From: Roseomonas sp. CECT 9278
Lineage (GTDB): Bacteria > Pseudomonadota > Alphaproteobacteria > Acetobacterales > Acetobacteraceae
DNA length: 64,000 nucleotides
Reading direction: 5' to 3'
Assembly: GCF_918698155.1 (NCBI RefSeq)
Contig: NZ_CAKKLX010000003.1
Location: forward strand, 170,464-234,463
In this document: positions 26,147 to 34,815 of the stretch, piece by piece
Layout: the number at the start of each line of letters is the position of its first letter
How positions within the stretch are numbered: the stretch's first letter is position 1
Notes under the pieces: model-generated
The model's database searches: none
The model's input: the letters and a program-made list of their open reading frames with translations, nothing else
Told to the model about the DNA's origin: nothing
Position numbers and translations under genes: made by a program

Positions 26147-26919
26147 TGGGGCGTGGCGTGCTGTGGGCGGCGGGGCTGCTGGTGGCGGCCTTCCTGCTGG
26201 CGCCGATCCTGGCGATCCTGCCCTTGTCCTTCTCGGCCGGGTCGTTCCTGTTCTATCCGCTGCCGGGGCTGTCGCTGCGCTGGTACCGGGATTTCTTCGG
26301 ATCGGATTTCTGGCTGCCGGCCTTGTGGAATTCGCTGCTGATCGGCGGCGCGGCGGCGGGGCTGGCCACGCTGCTGGGCGTGCCGGCGGCCTTCGGGCTG
26401 TGGCGGCTGCGCGGGGCGGCGCGGGCGGTGGTGCTGGGGGTGGTGCTGGCGCCGATGGTGGTGCCGGTGATCGTGGTGGCGGTCGCACTTCTGCTCGCCT
26501 TCGGGCCGATCGGGCTGGTGGCGACCCATGCCGGGATGATCGTGGCGCATGCGGCGCTGGGCGTGCCCTTCGTGGTGGTGACGGTGCTGGCGTCACTGGA
26601 AGGCTTCGATGCGGTGCAGTTGCGCGCCGCGGCGGCCTGCGGCGCGGGGCCGGTGCGGGCCTTCTTCCGCGTGTGCCTGCCGCAGATTTTCCCCGGCGTG
26701 GCGGCGGGCGCGGTCTTCGCCTTCGCGACCTCGCTGGACGAGGTGGTGGTGGCCTTGTTCATCGCCGGCCCCGCGCAGCGCACCCTGCCGCGGCAGATGT
26801 TCGCCGGGCTGAACGACAGCATCAGCCTGACCACGGCGGCGGCGGCGGCGATGCTGGTGGCGTTCTCGGTGGTGTTGCTGCTGGTGGTGGGGTGGCTGCA
26901 GGGGCGCGCGCGGCGCTGA
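26146..26919 (+). CDS. ABC transporter permease, PotC-like
   Basis: A 257-aa inner-membrane permease with about six helices. The EAA-type coupling loop is RAAAACGAGPVRAFFRVCLPQIFPG, and the conserved ATSLDEVVVALFIAGP is typical of PotC-like proteins. ATG 26146 overlaps the stop of the PotB-like gene. With the ATPase and binding protein it completes a four-component importer. The DNA is strongly G/T-biased on this strand, as expected for hydrophobic protein in this genome. Confidence 0.9.
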   Translation: MGRGVLWAAGLLVAAFLLAPILAILPLSFSAGSFLFYPLPGLSLRWYRDFFGSDFWLPALWNSLLIGGAAAGLATLLGVPAAFGLWRLRGAARAVVLGVVLAPMVVPVIVVAVALLLAFGPIGLVATHAGMIVAHAALGVPFVVVTVLASLEGFDAVQLRAAAACGAGPVRAFFRVCLPQIFPGVAAGAVFAFATSLDEVVVALFIAGPAQRTLPRQMFAGLNDSISLTTAAAAAMLVAFSVVLLLVVGWLQGRARR

Positions 26920-26944
26920 CGGGCTGCGCCGCCGGCGCCGGGGC

Positions 26945-28297
26945 TCAGGGCGCGGCCAGGTTCCGCTGCAACCGCGCGATGGCGCCGGGCAGGCCACGGA
27001 CCGTCAGCACGCGGCCGGTTTCGTCGTAGGTCTCGGACAGCACGCGCGCGCTGTCGTACACCTCGCCCAGCAGCCCCTGCTTCGCATAGGGCAGCACCAG
27101 CACGTCCTCGATCATCGCGGCCTCGAAGAAGGCGATGATGGTCTCGCGCAGCGCGGCCACATCGCCGGGCGCATGGGCGGAGAGCATGATCGCGTCGGGG
27201 TGCTTTTCCGCCAGCGCGGTGCGCCCGGCGGCGTCCACCCGGTCCATCTTGTTCAGCACCAGGCGCGCCGGCACCGCATCGGCGCCGATCTCGCGCAGCA
27301 CGCTGCGGCTGACCTCCAGCTGCGCCTCGTAGGTCGGGTCCGACGCATCCACCACGAACAGCAGCAACGACGCTTCCAGCGCCTCCGCCAGGGTGGATCG
27401 GAAGGACGCCACCAGGTCGTGCGGCAATTGCTTGATGAAGCCGACCGTGTCCGAGACCAGCACGCGCGGGCGCGTCTCCGGCTGCAGGATGCGGACGGTG
27501 GTGTCGAGCGTGGCGAACAGCTTGTCCTCGACCAGCACCTCGCTGCCGGTCAGCGCCCGCATCAGCGATGACTTGCCCGCATTGGTATAGCCCACCAGCG
27601 CCACGCGCAGCTGGTCGCGCCGGCCGGTGCGGCGGTTGTCGCTGTCGCGCTGCACGGTTTCCAGCTGGTCCCGCAATTCCGAGATGCGGTCGCGGATCTT
27701 GCGGCGGTCGAGGTCGAGCGTGGTCTCGCCCGCGCCTGGCCCCTGCTGCCGCCCGCCGCCGCCGGAGGATTCGCGCAGCCGCGGCGCGACATATTTCAGC
27801 CGCGCCATTTCCACCTGCAGCTTCGCCTCGCGCGTATTGGCGTGGCGGTGGAAGATCTCGACGATGACGCCGGTGCGGTCGAGCACCTGCGCCCCGGTCG
27901 CGCGTTCGAGGTTGCGGATCTGGCTGGGCGAGAGCTCGTGGTCGACGATCACGTAGTCGGGCCGGGGCGCGGCGTCCGGGTCGGGCGGCGCGCCGGGGGT
28001 GGTGTCGGCGGCCGGGGCGAAGCGTTCGCGGGCCTTGGTGCGCGGGGGCGGCGCCATCGTCCCGACCACGCCGGTGCCGCCCGTGAGTGCCGCGAGCTCC
28101 GCCAGCTTGCCGCTGCCCAGCAGCGACCCCGCGCCGGTTCCCTCGCGCCGCTGCGACACGGAGCCGACCACCTCGTGGCCGAGGGTCTTCACCAGGCGGC
28201 CCAGCTCCTCGAGGCTGGCCGCGTGCGCGATGTCATCGACCTCCGGCGTCTGGATGCCGACGAGGATGGCGCGCGAAACGGGGGGCTTGGTCTCCAT
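26945..28297 (-). CDS. hflX: ribosome-associated GTPase HflX
   Basis: A 450-aa GTPase that binds the 50S subunit and splits stalled ribosomes. The N-terminal HflX domain contains YVIVDHELSPSQIRNLERATG and VEIFHRHANTREAKLQVEMARLKY (split here by its linker). A Gly-rich linker GGGGRQQGPG precedes the G domain: G1 GYTNAGKS, G3 DTVGFI, G4 NKMD. ATG 28297 (METKPP) is preferred over an upstream ATG at 28321 because it fits the family start. In many relatives hflX lies beside hfq; no hfq is seen here, and rpsA is divergent from it. Confidence 0.93.
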   Translation of the reverse strand: METKPPVSRAILVGIQTPEVDDIAHAASLEELGRLVKTLGHEVVGSVSQRREGTGAGSLLGSGKLAELAALTGGTGVVGTMAPPPRTKARERFAPAADTTPGAPPDPDAAPRPDYVIVDHELSPSQIRNLERATGAQVLDRTGVIVEIFHRHANTREAKLQVEMARLKYVAPRLRESSGGGGRQQGPGAGETTLDLDRRKIRDRISELRDQLETVQRDSDNRRTGRRDQLRVALVGYTNAGKSSLMRALTGSEVLVEDKLFATLDTTVRILQPETRPRVLVSDTVGFIKQLPHDLVASFRSTLAEALEASLLLFVVDASDPTYEAQLEVSRSVLREIGADAVPARLVLNKMDRVDAAGRTALAEKHPDAIMLSAHAPGDVAALRETIIAFFEAAMIEDVLVLPYAKQGLLGEVYDSARVLSETYDETGRVLTVRGLPGAIARLQRNLAAP

Positions 28298-28413
28298 GCG
28301 CGTGCAGTAGCATGGAAGCATCGATGGCGCCGAAGCCCGGGGCGGCGCCTGACCCGGCGGACGGGCCGGCGCCCGGGCGGCGCGCGGGGTGGCAGCCTTC
28401 GCTGCGTTGGTTC

Positions 28414-28442
28414 TTGACTCTTTTCCTGTCGGCGCCTAAGCG
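28414..28442 (+). promoter_or_regulatory. candidate sigma-70-type promoter for rpsA
   Basis: TTGACT at 28414-28419, a 17-bp spacer and TAAGCG at 28437-28442 lie about 180 bp upstream of rpsA in the 323-bp divergent gap 28298-28620. The -35 match is good and the -10 poor, acceptable for relaxed alphaproteobacterial promoters. The rest of the gap shows no gene; the long leader could hold an autoregulatory S1-binding region, but no structure is clear. Confidence 0.4.
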
Positions 28443-28620
28443 CGCCTGTCCCTCGTTGGGGACCGGTTCCGGGCACCCCGTGGTGTGCCCCGTCATCCGG
28501 GCCCGTTGCGGCTGCCTTCCGAGGCGCGCCGGGCCAAGCCGTTCCCGCCGAAGCGCGGGCGCGCAAGCCGCATCCCCCGCCGCATCGCTGGCGGGTCGAT
28601 ACCGGAAAGCACAGCACTGC

Positions 28621-30333
28621 ATGGCAAGCATCACCGCCGACCGCGTGGGTAGCGAGGATTTCGCCGCCCTTCTCGACGAAACGCTTGGCGCCGACACCGG
28701 GTTTGCCGGATCGGTCGTCACCGGCAAGGTCATCCGCGTGGATGACGACGTTGCCGTCGTCGATGTCGGCCTCAAGAGCGAGGGGCGCGTTCCCCTCAAG
28801 GAATTCGCCGCCCCCGGCCAGAAGGCCGAGGTGAAGCCCGGCGACCTGATCGAGCTGTTCGTCGAGCGCTATGAAGACCGCGACGGCTCCATCGTCCTGT
28901 CGCGCGAGAAGGCGCGGCGCGAGGAAGCCTGGACCAACCTGGAGAAGTCCTTCACCGCGCAGGTGCGCGTGAACGGCGTGATCTTCGGGCGCGTGAAGGG
29001 CGGCTTCACCGTGGACCTCGGCGGCGCGGTGGCGTTCCTGCCCGGGTCGCAGGTGGACATCCGCCCGGTGCGCGATGTCGGCCCGCTGATGGGCAGCCCG
29101 CAGCCCTTCCAGATCCTGAAGATGGACCGCGCGCGCGGGAACATCGTGGTGTCGCGCCGTGCGGTGCTGGAGGAGACGCGCGCCGAACAGCGCAGCGAGC
29201 TGATCCAGGGCCTCAAGGAAGGCATGATCCTGGACGGCGTGGTGAAGAACATCACCGACTACGGCGCCTTCGTGGACCTGGGTGGCGTCGACGGCCTGCT
29301 GCATGTCACCGACATCGCCTGGCGCCGCATCAACCACCCGAGCGAGGCGCTGACCATCGGCCAGCCGGTGAAGGTGCAGGTCATCCGCTTCAACTCCGAG
29401 ACGCAGCGCATCAGCCTCGGCATGAAGCAGCTGATGTCCGACCCGTGGGATGGCGTGGCGCTGAAGTACCCGGTCAACGCCAAGTTCGCCGGCCGCGTCA
29501 CCAACATCACCGACTACGGCGCCTTCGTGGAGCTGGAGCCGGGCGTCGAGGGCCTCGTGCACGTCAGCGAGATGTCCTGGACCAAGAAGAACGTCCATCC
29601 GGGCAAGATCGTCGCGACCTCCGAGCAGGTGGACGTGATGATCCTCGACGTCGATGAGCCGAAGCGCCGCATCTCGCTGGGCCTGAAGCAGGCGCAGGGC
29701 AACCCCTGGGAGCTGTTCCTGGAGGCCCACCCGCCTGGTTCGATCATCGAGGGCGAGATCCGCAACATCACCGAATTCGGCCTGTTCATCGGCGTGGGCC
29801 CGGATGTGGACGGCATGGTCCACATGTCCGACCTGTCCTGGGACGAGGCCGGCGAAGCCGCGATGCAGGCCTACACCAAGGGCACGGTCGTCAAGGCGAA
29901 GGTGCTGGATGTCGATGTCGAGAAGGAGCGTATCTCGCTCGGCATCAAGCAGCTCGAGGCCGACCCGGCCGCCGAGGTGCTCGACCGCGTCCGCAAGGGC
30001 GACATCGTCACCTGCGTGGTGACCAAGGTCGAGACCAACGGCATCGAGGTGAAGGTCGACGAAGTGCTGACCGGCTTCATCCGCCGCGCCGAACTGGCCC
30101 GCGACCGCGCCGACCAGCGGCCGGACAAGTTCGCGATCGGCGAGAAGGTGGATGCACGCGTGACCGCGGTGGACCGCGCCGCGCGCCGCCTGGCCCTGAC
30201 CATCAAGGGCAAGGAGATCGAGGAAGAGAAGGAGGCGATGAAGGAATACGGTTCTGCCGATTCCGGCGCCTCCCTCGGCGACATCCTGGGCGCGGCGATC
30301 CGCCGCCGCCGCGAGATGGCCGGCGAGGAATAA
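28621..30333 (+). CDS. rpsA: 30S ribosomal protein S1
   Basis: A 570-aa mRNA-binding ribosomal protein needed for translation of structured mRNAs. Six S1 (OB-fold) domains can be traced, with repeated signatures VVKNITDYGAFVDLGGVDGLL, RVTNITDYGAFVELEPGVEGL and EIRNITEFGLFIGVGPDVDGM in domains 3-5. ATG 28621 is chosen because MASITADRVGSEDF matches the family start; the upstream open frame is not conserved. The ribosome binding site is weak, as in other rpsA genes. A strong terminator follows. It marks the left flank of the genomic island. Confidence 0.97.
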   Translation: MASITADRVGSEDFAALLDETLGADTGFAGSVVTGKVIRVDDDVAVVDVGLKSEGRVPLKEFAAPGQKAEVKPGDLIELFVERYEDRDGSIVLSREKARREEAWTNLEKSFTAQVRVNGVIFGRVKGGFTVDLGGAVAFLPGSQVDIRPVRDVGPLMGSPQPFQILKMDRARGNIVVSRRAVLEETRAEQRSELIQGLKEGMILDGVVKNITDYGAFVDLGGVDGLLHVTDIAWRRINHPSEALTIGQPVKVQVIRFNSETQRISLGMKQLMSDPWDGVALKYPVNAKFAGRVTNITDYGAFVELEPGVEGLVHVSEMSWTKKNVHPGKIVATSEQVDVMILDVDEPKRRISLGLKQAQGNPWELFLEAHPPGSIIEGEIRNITEFGLFIGVGPDVDGMVHMSDLSWDEAGEAAMQAYTKGTVVKAKVLDVDVEKERISLGIKQLEADPAAEVLDRVRKGDIVTCVVTKVETNGIEVKVDEVLTGFIRRAELARDRADQRPDKFAIGEKVDARVTAVDRAARRLALTIKGKEIEEEKEAMKEYGSADSGASLGDILGAAIRRRREMAGEE

Positions 30334-30365
30334 GACCCGCCACGCCGCAAGGCGTGACGGAGCGA

Positions 30366-30398
30366 ACCCCCGGGGCAGCGATGCTCCGGGGGTTTTTT
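30366..30398 (+). terminator. rho-independent terminator of rpsA
   Basis: An 11-bp stem, acccccggggc (30366-30376) with gctccgggggt (30383-30393) including one G-U pair, has a 6-nt loop and is followed by six T residues (30393-30398). It lies 33 bp past the rpsA stop. A smaller hairpin, cacgcc-gcaa-ggcgtg (30341-30356), precedes it. Confidence 0.92.
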
Positions 30399-30410
30399 CG
30401 TCCCGGCGGT

Positions 30411-30746
30411 CCAGGTGGCACTGCCACCTGGCGGGGTGGTCCGGAGGGCTCATACCCACTTATACCGAACCCGCCTTAGGCCATAAAATGCGTCGATCGG
30501 CGGCCACATCTTCGTTGGCGCATTCTCAAATCGGGAACACGCATCGGCTTATGCCGAAGTTCCATGCTCGCCCGGGCTTTTCTCTCACAGCCTATCCCTG
30601 CGGGTCCGAGCAACTCACTGAGGCGCAGGTTTGGACGGGGTTTTCGGGCGGACCTTGATGGTTCGAGGGTAGAACCCCAACGAATTTGGGCAGGAGAGAG
30701 AAGAGACTCTACGCACCTGGAGGGTACGAACATTTTTCCGCCAGGC
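30411..30746. other. island left junction: 21-bp palindrome and gene-free, lower-GC transition
   Basis: A perfect palindrome, ccaggtggca-c-tgccacctgg (30411-30431), stands directly after the rpsA terminator. From about 30450 base composition falls and unrelated sequence with stop codons in all frames begins. I find no convincing gene up to 30746, only short open frames without family resemblance. This is the best candidate for the left end of the inserted island. Confidence 0.5.
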
Positions 30747-31985
30747 CTAAACCGTTGAGTTAGGGTCTAATTGTTCGGCCCTCGCCGCCGAACCCCAGTA
30801 GTCAGATTGCCCCACCAGTCGGTTGGGCGCGGCATGCCCGCCGCCCGCCGCCACCTGGTCCTCCTTTCCGTGCCCGCTCATGGCACGCCCCTTGTCACGG
30901 CCACGACGTGCCAAACTCGCGAAACCCAACGTTTGGAGAACGCCCGATAGGCGATCCAGCGTCACGTAGGGCGCGCAGGTTCCCGTGTACGCTGCCTCGA
31001 CCACGAGCCAATGATGCCGGAGCATTCCGTAAAGTCGTTTGGTGGAAGCCTCGTCAACGCCCTTCAGCGCTATGACGCAGGCCGAAATCGCCACCGTCTG
31101 TCCCGCTCCAAGAAGACACACCTTTCCCAGAGACGGCCGACCAACTCGCGGCATGAGAACGGCCGGGCCTGAGATCGTTGACCGCTCGGTGGTCACGGAG
31201 ACCGTCCCACGAAGAACAAGACCACCCTTTAGCTCCGTCGTGTGCACGAGTCTGCGCGCGCCCCGCGCGCCCGAGCGGCCGATCTCGTGCATCTGCAAAG
31301 AGCCGCGCACGATAGTCACATGGTCCCGCTGGCGCACGGGGCGGCGGAACTCCGCCGTCGTTGCGCCGGGTAGTTCATTGGCCGGATCGGGATTTGCGCG
31401 TTGGGAAACGCGCACATAGGACACTTGCACCTCGCAACCCGCGAAGCTTCCCCGGTTAACTCTTCCCAACTCTTCCAAGGTGAACTGGGTGGATAGGGTT
31501 CGCCGCGCGGGCGCGTCCTTCTCGCTGGTCAAGCAGGATGATGGCAGCAAGGCGAGGAGCTGCCCATCTGACCGCAGGTACGGAAGCGCGCCCAGAACAA
31601 ACGCCATGGCCTTGCTACAGCGGACCTCGCCCCCGTTGAAATGCATAACGTGACGCTCGCTGCCCCGGCACGAGAACGGCGGGTTCAGGACAATCAAGGG
31701 GATCTCGGCGACCCCGTGGGCAATCGCCGGCGAGGCTCTGCGCGACCTTGCGTTCAGAAAGTCGCACCGACCAACTTTGGCGAGCGGAAGGGCTTTGCGA
31801 AGTCTGTGAACCGCGCCACGGTCGACATCGGACGCGACCAGCGCGCAGTCCGGCCACCTTTCGCTCACAGCATTGAGGAGAGCGCCATCCCCGGCAGCGA
31901 AATCCGCCGCTGCGGACGGAGCACGGTCGTGGGCGAACGCTAGCAACGCACGCGCGACGTCCGCGGGGGTGTAGTGTCGGTCCAT
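30747..31985 (-). CDS. N6-adenine DNA methyltransferase-like protein of the defence operon
   Basis: A 412-aa protein with an SAM-binding motif I variant DFAAGDGALLNAV (28-40; usual form DPACGSG), a following acidic VASDVDRGAVH and the catalytic motif IV NPPF (101-104) of N6-adenine methyltransferases. The C-terminal half (about 230-370) resembles a target-recognition region, with VLMPRVGRPSLGKVCLL and YGMLRHHWLVVEAAY. No nuclease domain is present. It starts immediately after the stop of the upstream gene (TGAATG) and is the last gene of the four-gene operon. The role may be host-DNA marking or nucleic-acid modification as part of the system. Confidence 0.8.
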   Translation of the reverse strand: MDRHYTPADVARALLAFAHDRAPSAAADFAAGDGALLNAVSERWPDCALVASDVDRGAVHRLRKALPLAKVGRCDFLNARSRRASPAIAHGVAEIPLIVLNPPFSCRGSERHVMHFNGGEVRCSKAMAFVLGALPYLRSDGQLLALLPSSCLTSEKDAPARRTLSTQFTLEELGRVNRGSFAGCEVQVSYVRVSQRANPDPANELPGATTAEFRRPVRQRDHVTIVRGSLQMHEIGRSGARGARRLVHTTELKGGLVLRGTVSVTTERSTISGPAVLMPRVGRPSLGKVCLLGAGQTVAISACVIALKGVDEASTKRLYGMLRHHWLVVEAAYTGTCAPYVTLDRLSGVLQTLGFASLARRGRDKGRAMSGHGKEDQVAAGGGHAAPNRLVGQSDYWGSAARAEQLDPNSTV

Positions 31986-32954
31986 TCAGAACGCCGCTCG
32001 TGCTGACGCCGCCGGATTGGCGAGCAAGAACTCAGACAGCGAGTAGACAAAACATGTCTCCTTGCCCGCCGTTCGCTTGGGCTTCCGCTTCGGGTGGTCG
32101 TATACCAGCTCGATGTTTCGCGGAGCCACGCACGCCATGAGCACGGCACCCAACGCGTGCGGCTTCGTGCCGATCGGCGCGACCCTGAGGTGGTCGCCCG
32201 GTCGATCGGTCATAATGTCTTGCAAGACGAAAAAGGCGCTGAACGGGCAGTTCGCGCGCGCGTACTTCGCCCGCTGCCACGCCTTTGTTTCGCTCAGGAT
32301 CCGCGCATTGCCCACGAAGCTGTGGAAGGGGTACTCGATGCGGAACCCCGGCACCCCCAGAACCGGGATGATCCGGTCGGGCGGTGGATCCATTTGCTCC
32401 GCGACAAAGGCGAACCGCGCCCCCTCAAAGCCCAGGAATGGCACGAACCACGTGCTCTCTCGACGAGCCTCAGCCAAAGAGGCGAAGAGCGGGATGGGGG
32501 AAATGCCACGTATCCGCTCACTGAGGTCGAAGATCTCGCCCCTCGTGCCGTGATCCGCGCTGTACTGGTAGCTGTGGGGCTCGACGTACACCGCGCGGAC
32601 GCTGAAGGACGACGCGAGGGCAAGCCGGGTTAGAGGTGCCCAAACGTGGTGGCTGAGGCCCGTCAGGTCGATGTAGGTCACCCCCGAGCCGGTGCGCGCG
32701 AGGAGTTTCTCGACGTGGTCGCGTCGGCGCAACGAAAGCCGTTCGCCACCCTCGATGTCCGCCGCGATCTCGGTCCAGCCCAGTTCTTTCAGCTCGACAA
32801 AGTCCACCCCCGACGCGGCGGCCTTGAGACCCTCGACGTGCTCGCTCCGCTCTTCGAGCCGGCCGAAGAAGTAGGTCGCGCCGGGCGGTGGTCTGAAATC
32901 GCCCGGCTGCTCGAAGCGCTGCGTGAAGAGCGGTCTGCTAAGTAGCTTGCTCAT
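31986..32954 (-). CDS. unknown protein of the defence operon, Rossmann-like with GTKPH motif
   Basis: 322 aa, no family recognised. Alternating beta-alpha segments suggest a Rossmann-like fold: VTYIDLTGL (92-100), VRAVYVEPHSYQYS (119-132), RIIPVLGVPGF (194-204). A conserved-looking stretch APIGTKPHALGA (259-270) followed by ELVYDHPKRKPKRT resembles the glycine/TK loops of CARF-type ligand-sensing domains, but this is only a visual analogy. It overlaps the upstream ATPase gene by 17 nt and abuts the methyltransferase gene, so all are cotranslated. It could be sensor, adaptor or effector. There are no membrane helices. Confidence 0.7.
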   Translation of the reverse strand: MSKLLSRPLFTQRFEQPGDFRPPPGATYFFGRLEERSEHVEGLKAAASGVDFVELKELGWTEIAADIEGGERLSLRRRDHVEKLLARTGSGVTYIDLTGLSHHVWAPLTRLALASSFSVRAVYVEPHSYQYSADHGTRGEIFDLSERIRGISPIPLFASLAEARRESTWFVPFLGFEGARFAFVAEQMDPPPDRIIPVLGVPGFRIEYPFHSFVGNARILSETKAWQRAKYARANCPFSAFFVLQDIMTDRPGDHLRVAPIGTKPHALGAVLMACVAPRNIELVYDHPKRKPKRTAGKETCFVYSLSEFLLANPAASARAAF

Positions 32955-34815
32955 AGTAACCGTCGAAGAGGCGTAGCTGCTCCGGAAGGTCGTCGACCTC
33001 GCGCCGGTTCTGTTCGTTCAGGATCTCGCGGATGGTCCGCGTCGGGTCCTTCACCAAGCCAACAAGTCGGTTGGGGTGGAGGCGCATCTTCCGCTTCCTC
33101 CGATGGCTGAAGGTGAAGAAGGCGGCGAACACCGGATGAAGAGCGTAGTCGTAATCCTCCAGCTCCGTTGGGCTGGACAGTTTGTTCGCGGTGCTTCGCA
33201 CCAGCGCAAGATGCATCACGCCGAACGTCAGCAGATCGGAGACGTCCAGCGGCAGCTCGCTCGCATCCGAGAGGTGGAACTGGTTAACCTCGGGTGTGTG
33301 GGGTCCTGGACGCAGCGCAAGCACTTGAAACACGCGCCCTAGGCCGAGCACGAGCTTGGTGAGATTGGCCCCCTGGATGGACAGCCCCTGTATCTCCGCA
33401 ACGCGGTTCTTCGCCACCGCTTGCGCCGCTTCAGTTTGCGTGTTCCACCCGACCGCTTCGCGAGTCGTGCCTCCTTGGCGCTCGTGCTGCAACAACGCTT
33501 GGTGCACCAGCTCCAAGAGATACCGTATGTTTGCGCCCGATAGGAGGACGAACGTGTCCCATCCCGCATAGTGCTTGCGAAGGCCCGCCTTCCCCTCGCG
33601 GATGGAGAAAAGGATCGCGTGGCGGTAGTTCGCGAAACGCGTTTGCCAAGCGCCTGGCATGTTCGCTCGCTCGGCGAGGACTTGCTCTGGCGTCACACCT
33701 TGGGCCTTCGCCCAGAACAAAACAAAATACGCCTCAAGGGGCGGCAACTCCAGCAGCGCCCGACCCTGCCCGGGCGAAAATCCGGGCTTCGAGACCTCCA
33801 GCGCGACCTTTTCGCGGACCCCCAGGTCGTCTGCCTCCTCGTCGTCGGAGGGGCCGAGAAGCAGCTCCTCCACCTTGAGGCTCGCGTCGCTCGACGTGTC
33901 GATCCGCGCGAGGCGTTGGTTGACGATGTCGGCGGCGAACTTGGTAAAGGTCGCTGTATCGAGCTTCTCGGCGATCGCGATGAGGTGGTAGTCGGCAGGG
34001 CTGGTTAGTTGCTCGTTCGGATTGAGGGTCATTCGCCTGCGCCATCCAAGCTCCCTCACGCCCACCTTGAAGGTGTGGTGTCCGCCGGAATGCTTGATGA
34101 GCGTATTCATTACCTCCTGCTGATAGTCCAGGAAGTTCTCGTACTCGTCGATGAGGAAGAAGAACCGCTTACCCGTGAACTGCGGCAGGCGCGCGACAGC
34201 GCTCATCAGCTCGTCGATAGGGGCGCCCTGCAACGAGAGCGGGATCCGGTCGCTCTCGCCCAGATCGTTCAGGAAGGCCTCAAACCGCACGCGCGCGGTG
34301 TTGATGCAAAGCAGCAGGCCCTGAACGGTGTCAGCACTCGCCAGGTGCAGGCTGGCGGAGACAGTTTGGCACGCGCGAGGTTCCAGCACGGGATCACCCG
34401 GGTGCTCGCGCGCGTACCAGTCCAGGAACCGAATCACCTGCCCGCACAGCAACAGGTTCACGTAATGGCCGAACACGCGCGTCCACGTCCTGGGCGGCAA
34501 ATCAGGGCCGTCGAAGGCCGTCACGCGGTTCGTGTCCACGCGGTAGTAGAAGCCGTAGTACGGCCATGTGCTCGGGTCGGCGTCGCAACCGCGAGGGAGG
34601 GCTGCGCGCCCCTCGTACGAGAGGGACCGGAGTACCGTCGTCTTCCCCGTGCCGCGCCCGCCGATCAAGACGCAGGGCCGCGCCGTTTCCAGCTCGGGGA
34701 AGTAGTCCGGCCGCGTGAAGAGCTGGAAGATTAGCTCTTGCGACCACTCGGCCTTGTAGCTGCCGAAGAGCTCTCCGAGCTGCTCGATCCGGCTTCGGGT
34801 TTCGGTGGAGCTCAT
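32938..34815 (-). CDS. ORC/CDC6-type AAA ATPase of the defence operon
   Basis: A 625-aa P-loop ATPase. Walker A is GGRGTGKT (52-59), Walker B FFFLIDEYE (218-226) with catalytic Glu, followed by an arginine-rich region after VGVRELGWRRRM. The N-terminal pattern FGSYKAEW...LFTRPDYFPELETARPCVLIGGRGTGKT (broken here) is what I know from ORC-CDC6-like ATPases found in bacterial conflict loci. The C-terminal half is helical. ATG 34815 overlaps the stop of the PRTase gene (ATGA); an upstream TTG would add eight residues. It probably senses or remodels a target and controls the partner proteins. Confidence 0.82.
   Translation of the reverse strand: MSSTETRSRIEQLGELFGSYKAEWSQELIFQLFTRPDYFPELETARPCVLIGGRGTGKTTVLRSLSYEGRAALPRGCDADPSTWPYYGFYYRVDTNRVTAFDGPDLPPRTWTRVFGHYVNLLLCGQVIRFLDWYAREHPGDPVLEPRACQTVSASLHLASADTVQGLLLCINTARVRFEAFLNDLGESDRIPLSLQGAPIDELMSAVARLPQFTGKRFFFLIDEYENFLDYQQEVMNTLIKHSGGHHTFKVGVRELGWRRRMTLNPNEQLTSPADYHLIAIAEKLDTATFTKFAADIVNQRLARIDTSSDASLKVEELLLGPSDDEEADDLGVREKVALEVSKPGFSPGQGRALLELPPLEAYFVLFWAKAQGVTPEQVLAERANMPGAWQTRFANYRHAILFSIREGKAGLRKHYAGWDTFVLLSGANIRYLLELVHQALLQHERQGGTTREAVGWNTQTEAAQAVAKNRVAEIQGLSIQGANLTKLVLGLGRVFQVLALRPGPHTPEVNQFHLSDASELPLDVSDLLTFGVMHLALVRSTANKLSSPTELEDYDYALHPVFAAFFTFSHRRKRKMRLHPNRLVGLVKDPTRTIREILNEQNRREVDDLPEQLRLFDGYYEQAT

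Noticed and set aside
30564..30758. 64-codon open frame in the island's left junction
   Set aside because: No homology, no ribosome binding site, and composition differs from neighbouring real genes.
30747..31985. Type I or type II restriction-modification system
   Set aside because: Only the methyltransferase is present; no HsdR, HsdS or nuclease motif occurs in the linked genes, and the linked genes are of another kind.
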